NCBI GenBank assembly: GCA_012270635.1
Contig: JAAXHX010000044.1
Location: 1 to 7,203, forward strand
Length of the DNA stretch: 7,203 bases
Direction: 5' to 3'
Source of the DNA: Dehalococcoidia bacterium
GTDB taxonomy: Bacteria; Chloroflexota; Dehalococcoidia; Plut-88900
In this document: piece after piece, positions 5,714 through 7,203 of the stretch
How positions within the stretch are numbered: the first letter of the stretch is position 1
How the letters are laid out: each line of letters starts with the position of its first letter
Program-made: the position numbers and the translations under genes
The notes under the pieces: model-generated
The model's database searches: none
Seen by the model: only the letters and a program-made list of their open reading frames with translations
Told to the model about the DNA's origin: nothing

Positions 5714-7051
5714 ATGAGCGACTATCTGGACAAGCTGTCCCAATTCGTCTCCGAGATCCGTTACGACAACCTCTCCCCCGACGCCCGGGCCGCTGCCAGG
5801 GACGTCATCATGGACACCCTCGGGGCCATTGTGGCCGGCAGCCGCCTCCCCGAGAACCGCTCCCTCGCCCTCCTTGCCGCTGAGCGTTCCCGGCCCCCCA
5901 CCGCCACCCTCCTCGGCCACAAGCTCAAGGCCGAGCCCATGTTCGCCGCCCTAGTCAACTCCACCGCGGGCGTGGCCCTGGAGATGGACGAAGGCAACCG
6001 CTTCGGCGGCGGCCACCCCGCCATACACTCCATCCCCGGCGCCCTCGCCGTCGGCGAAGAGATGGCCGTGGACGGGAAGTCCTTCATGGAGAGCGTGATC
6101 GTCGGCTACGAGATCGAGTCCCGGCTCGGTGGGGCCACCGTGCCCCGGGACAACGTCCACTCCCATGGTCACTGGGGGGCCGTGGGCACGGCTGCAGCCG
6201 TTGCAAAGCTCCGAGGCCGCAGCCCCGGCCAGGTGCGAGCCATTATCAACCTCGCCGCCTCCATGAGCCCCGCCAACACCTGGACTACCGCCTTCCGGGG
6301 CGCGACCATCCGCAACCTCTATCCCGGACGCTCCGGCTTCCAGGGCATCCTTGCCGCCCACCTCTACGACTGCGGTTTCACCAGCCTGCATGACGCCCCT
6401 TCAGATGTCTTCGGAACCATCCTCGGCGACTCCTTCAGCCCCGAGGCCGCCGTCTACGGCCTGGGCGGCGAGCTGCGCATCCAGCAGAACTACTTCAAGT
6501 TCCACGCCTGCTGCCGCATCAACCACGCCTCTATCGAGGCCGTCCTCGACGCCCGGGCCCGCAACGGCCTGGACGTCGACGCCATCGAGCGCATCGACCT
6601 GCGCGTCCACAGAATGCTCGACGGCATGCTTGGTCCCTACCCCGACAACGTCCTAGCCTCCAAGTTCCACGTCCCCTACGCCGTCGCCGTGACCCTCGTC
6701 GAGAAGAAGACCGACGTCACCGCCTTCCACCCCGACGTCATTGCCAGCCCCCGGATCAAGGCCCTGGCCTCCAGGGTTAACGTGAAACTGGCCCCCGAAT
6801 TGGTCGACGCCGGGGACGACACGCCCCTCGCCCAAACCTCCATCCTCCTGAAAGACGGACGCACCGTCCAAGGCCAGACCGGCACCCTGTGGGGCGACTA
6901 CGGCAACCGTGCTCCCCGCTCTCGGCTCCTCGACAAGATTCACTTCCTCTGCGACGACATCCTGGGCGCGGACGGCGTCAACCGGCTGATAGAGTGCACT
7001 GAGGACCTGGGCCGCGTCCCGGACGTTCGGAAGCTTACAGCGCTGGCCTAG
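5714..7051 (+). CDS. MmgE/PrpD-family protein (2-methylcitrate dehydratase / cis-aconitate decarboxylase type)
   Basis: A 445-residue member of the MmgE/PrpD family, normal in length. Family members dehydrate 2-methylcitrate, decarboxylate cis-aconitate to itaconate, or act on related acids. Marks in order: DTLGAIVAGS at residues 34-43; ALEMDEGNRFGGGHPAIHSI at 88-107 with the conserved D92 and H101-P102; HSHGHWGAVGTAAAVAKL at 149-166; KFHACCRINHASIEA at 262-276, corresponding to the family's K-P-Y-P-x-C-R-x-x-H block with K262, C267, R268 and H271; and ASKFHVPYAVA at 315-325. The start is ATG at 5714 with GGAGG at 5704-5708; ATG at 5702 and GTG at 5675 are in frame but less well supported. 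It is divergent from the MaoC/CoA-transferase cluster across 102 bases, so the two may share regulation. Its stop overlaps the stop of the convergent gene. Exact substrate unknown. Confidence 0.93.
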   Translation: MSDYLDKLSQFVSEIRYDNLSPDARAAARDVIMDTLGAIVAGSRLPENRSLALLAAERSRPPTATLLGHKLKAEPMFAALVNSTAGVALEMDEGNRFGGGHPAIHSIPGALAVGEEMAVDGKSFMESVIVGYEIESRLGGATVPRDNVHSHGHWGAVGTAAAVAKLRGRSPGQVRAIINLAASMSPANTWTTAFRGATIRNLYPGRSGFQGILAAHLYDCGFTSLHDAPSDVFGTILGDSFSPEAAVYGLGGELRIQQNYFKFHACCRINHASIEAVLDARARNGLDVDAIERIDLRVHRMLDGMLGPYPDNVLASKFHVPYAVAVTLVEKKTDVTAFHPDVIASPRIKALASRVNVKLAPELVDAGDDTPLAQTSILLKDGRTVQGQTGTLWGDYGNRAPRSRLLDKIHFLCDDILGADGVNRLIECTEDLGRVPDVRKLTALA

Positions 7052-7203
7052 AAGGGCGCGGGCATCTGGCCCAGGGGGACTTCGATGAGCACGGGGCTGT
7101 TCATCTCAATCGCCTTGTTGAGCGCCGAGCCCAGTTCTTCTGGCGACTCCGCCTTCATAGCCGCCACCCCGTAGGCCTCGGCCAGCTTGACGAAGTCCGG
7201 GTT
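7048..7203 (-). CDS. Thiamine-diphosphate-dependent enzyme (acetolactate-synthase-like), C-terminal end only
   Basis: The last 51 codons of a gene entering from the right edge. The reading NPDFVKLAEAYGVAA, then SPEELGSALNKAIEMNSPVL, then IEVPLGQMPAPF is the typical C-terminal part of the pyrophosphate-binding domain in acetolactate-synthase-like ThDP enzymes: NPDFVKLAEA(Y/F)G, an EL..AL..A helix, then P.LIEV. The family includes acetolactate synthase, glyoxylate carboligase, sulfoacetaldehyde acetyltransferase and benzoylformate decarboxylase types. The catalytic N-terminal domain is outside the window, so the reaction cannot be told. The MPxPF/W ending is seen in catabolic-type IlvB-like proteins rather than the biosynthetic enzyme; this is from memory and weak. 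The TAG stop (7050-7048) shares a CTAG with the stop of the PrpD gene, so the two coding regions overlap tail to tail by three bases. Confidence 0.85.
   Translation of the reverse strand, partial: NPDFVKLAEAYGVAAMKAESPEELGSALNKAIEMNSPVLIEVPLGQMPAPF

Overview
The window reads as G+C-rich bacterial chromosome with gene families typical of organisms that degrade organic acids through CoA thioesters. These are a luciferase-like flavin oxidoreductase, a class III CoA-transferase, two MaoC-type hydratase/dehydratase subunits, an MmgE/PrpD protein and a thiamine-diphosphate enzyme. This set, the strong C/G third-position bias and the repeat family between the MaoC genes would fit an uncultivated Chloroflexota (SAR202/Dehalococcoidia-like) or an alphaproteobacterium. 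No ribosomal or other phylogenetic marker is present, so the taxonomy is inference.

Layout. Positions 1-118 (minus) hold the N-terminus of a Phd/YefM antitoxin in a noticeably less G+C-rich patch. Positions 119-276 are a divergent intergenic region with a promoter-like element for each strand. An LLM-class oxidoreductase (277-1413, plus) converges on a four-gene minus-strand cluster running from 5611 down to 1445. In transcription order the cluster is: FAS1-like MaoC subunit (GTG start), a 44-bp tandem repeat array, second MaoC subunit, CaiB/BaiF CoA-transferase, and a 509-residue histidine-rich protein I cannot assign. A 102-bp divergent region separates this cluster from an MmgE/PrpD gene (5714-7051, plus). 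That gene ends on a CTAG shared with the stop of a convergent, partial thiamine-diphosphate enzyme (minus, running off the right edge).

How the genes may work together. The CoA-transferase would activate a carboxylic acid. The two MaoC polypeptides, one with and one without the Asp/His dyad, would form a hydratase. MmgE/PrpD proteins act on tricarboxylic or unsaturated acids. CaiB + MaoC + PrpD together recall bacterial itaconate catabolism, but no citramalyl-CoA lyase is visible. The unassigned 509-residue protein is the best candidate for new enzymology. The most unusual DNA structure is the array of seven exactly 44-bp units, each a stem-loop, bounded by a 9-bp inverted repeat and lying inside the cluster between the two MaoC genes.
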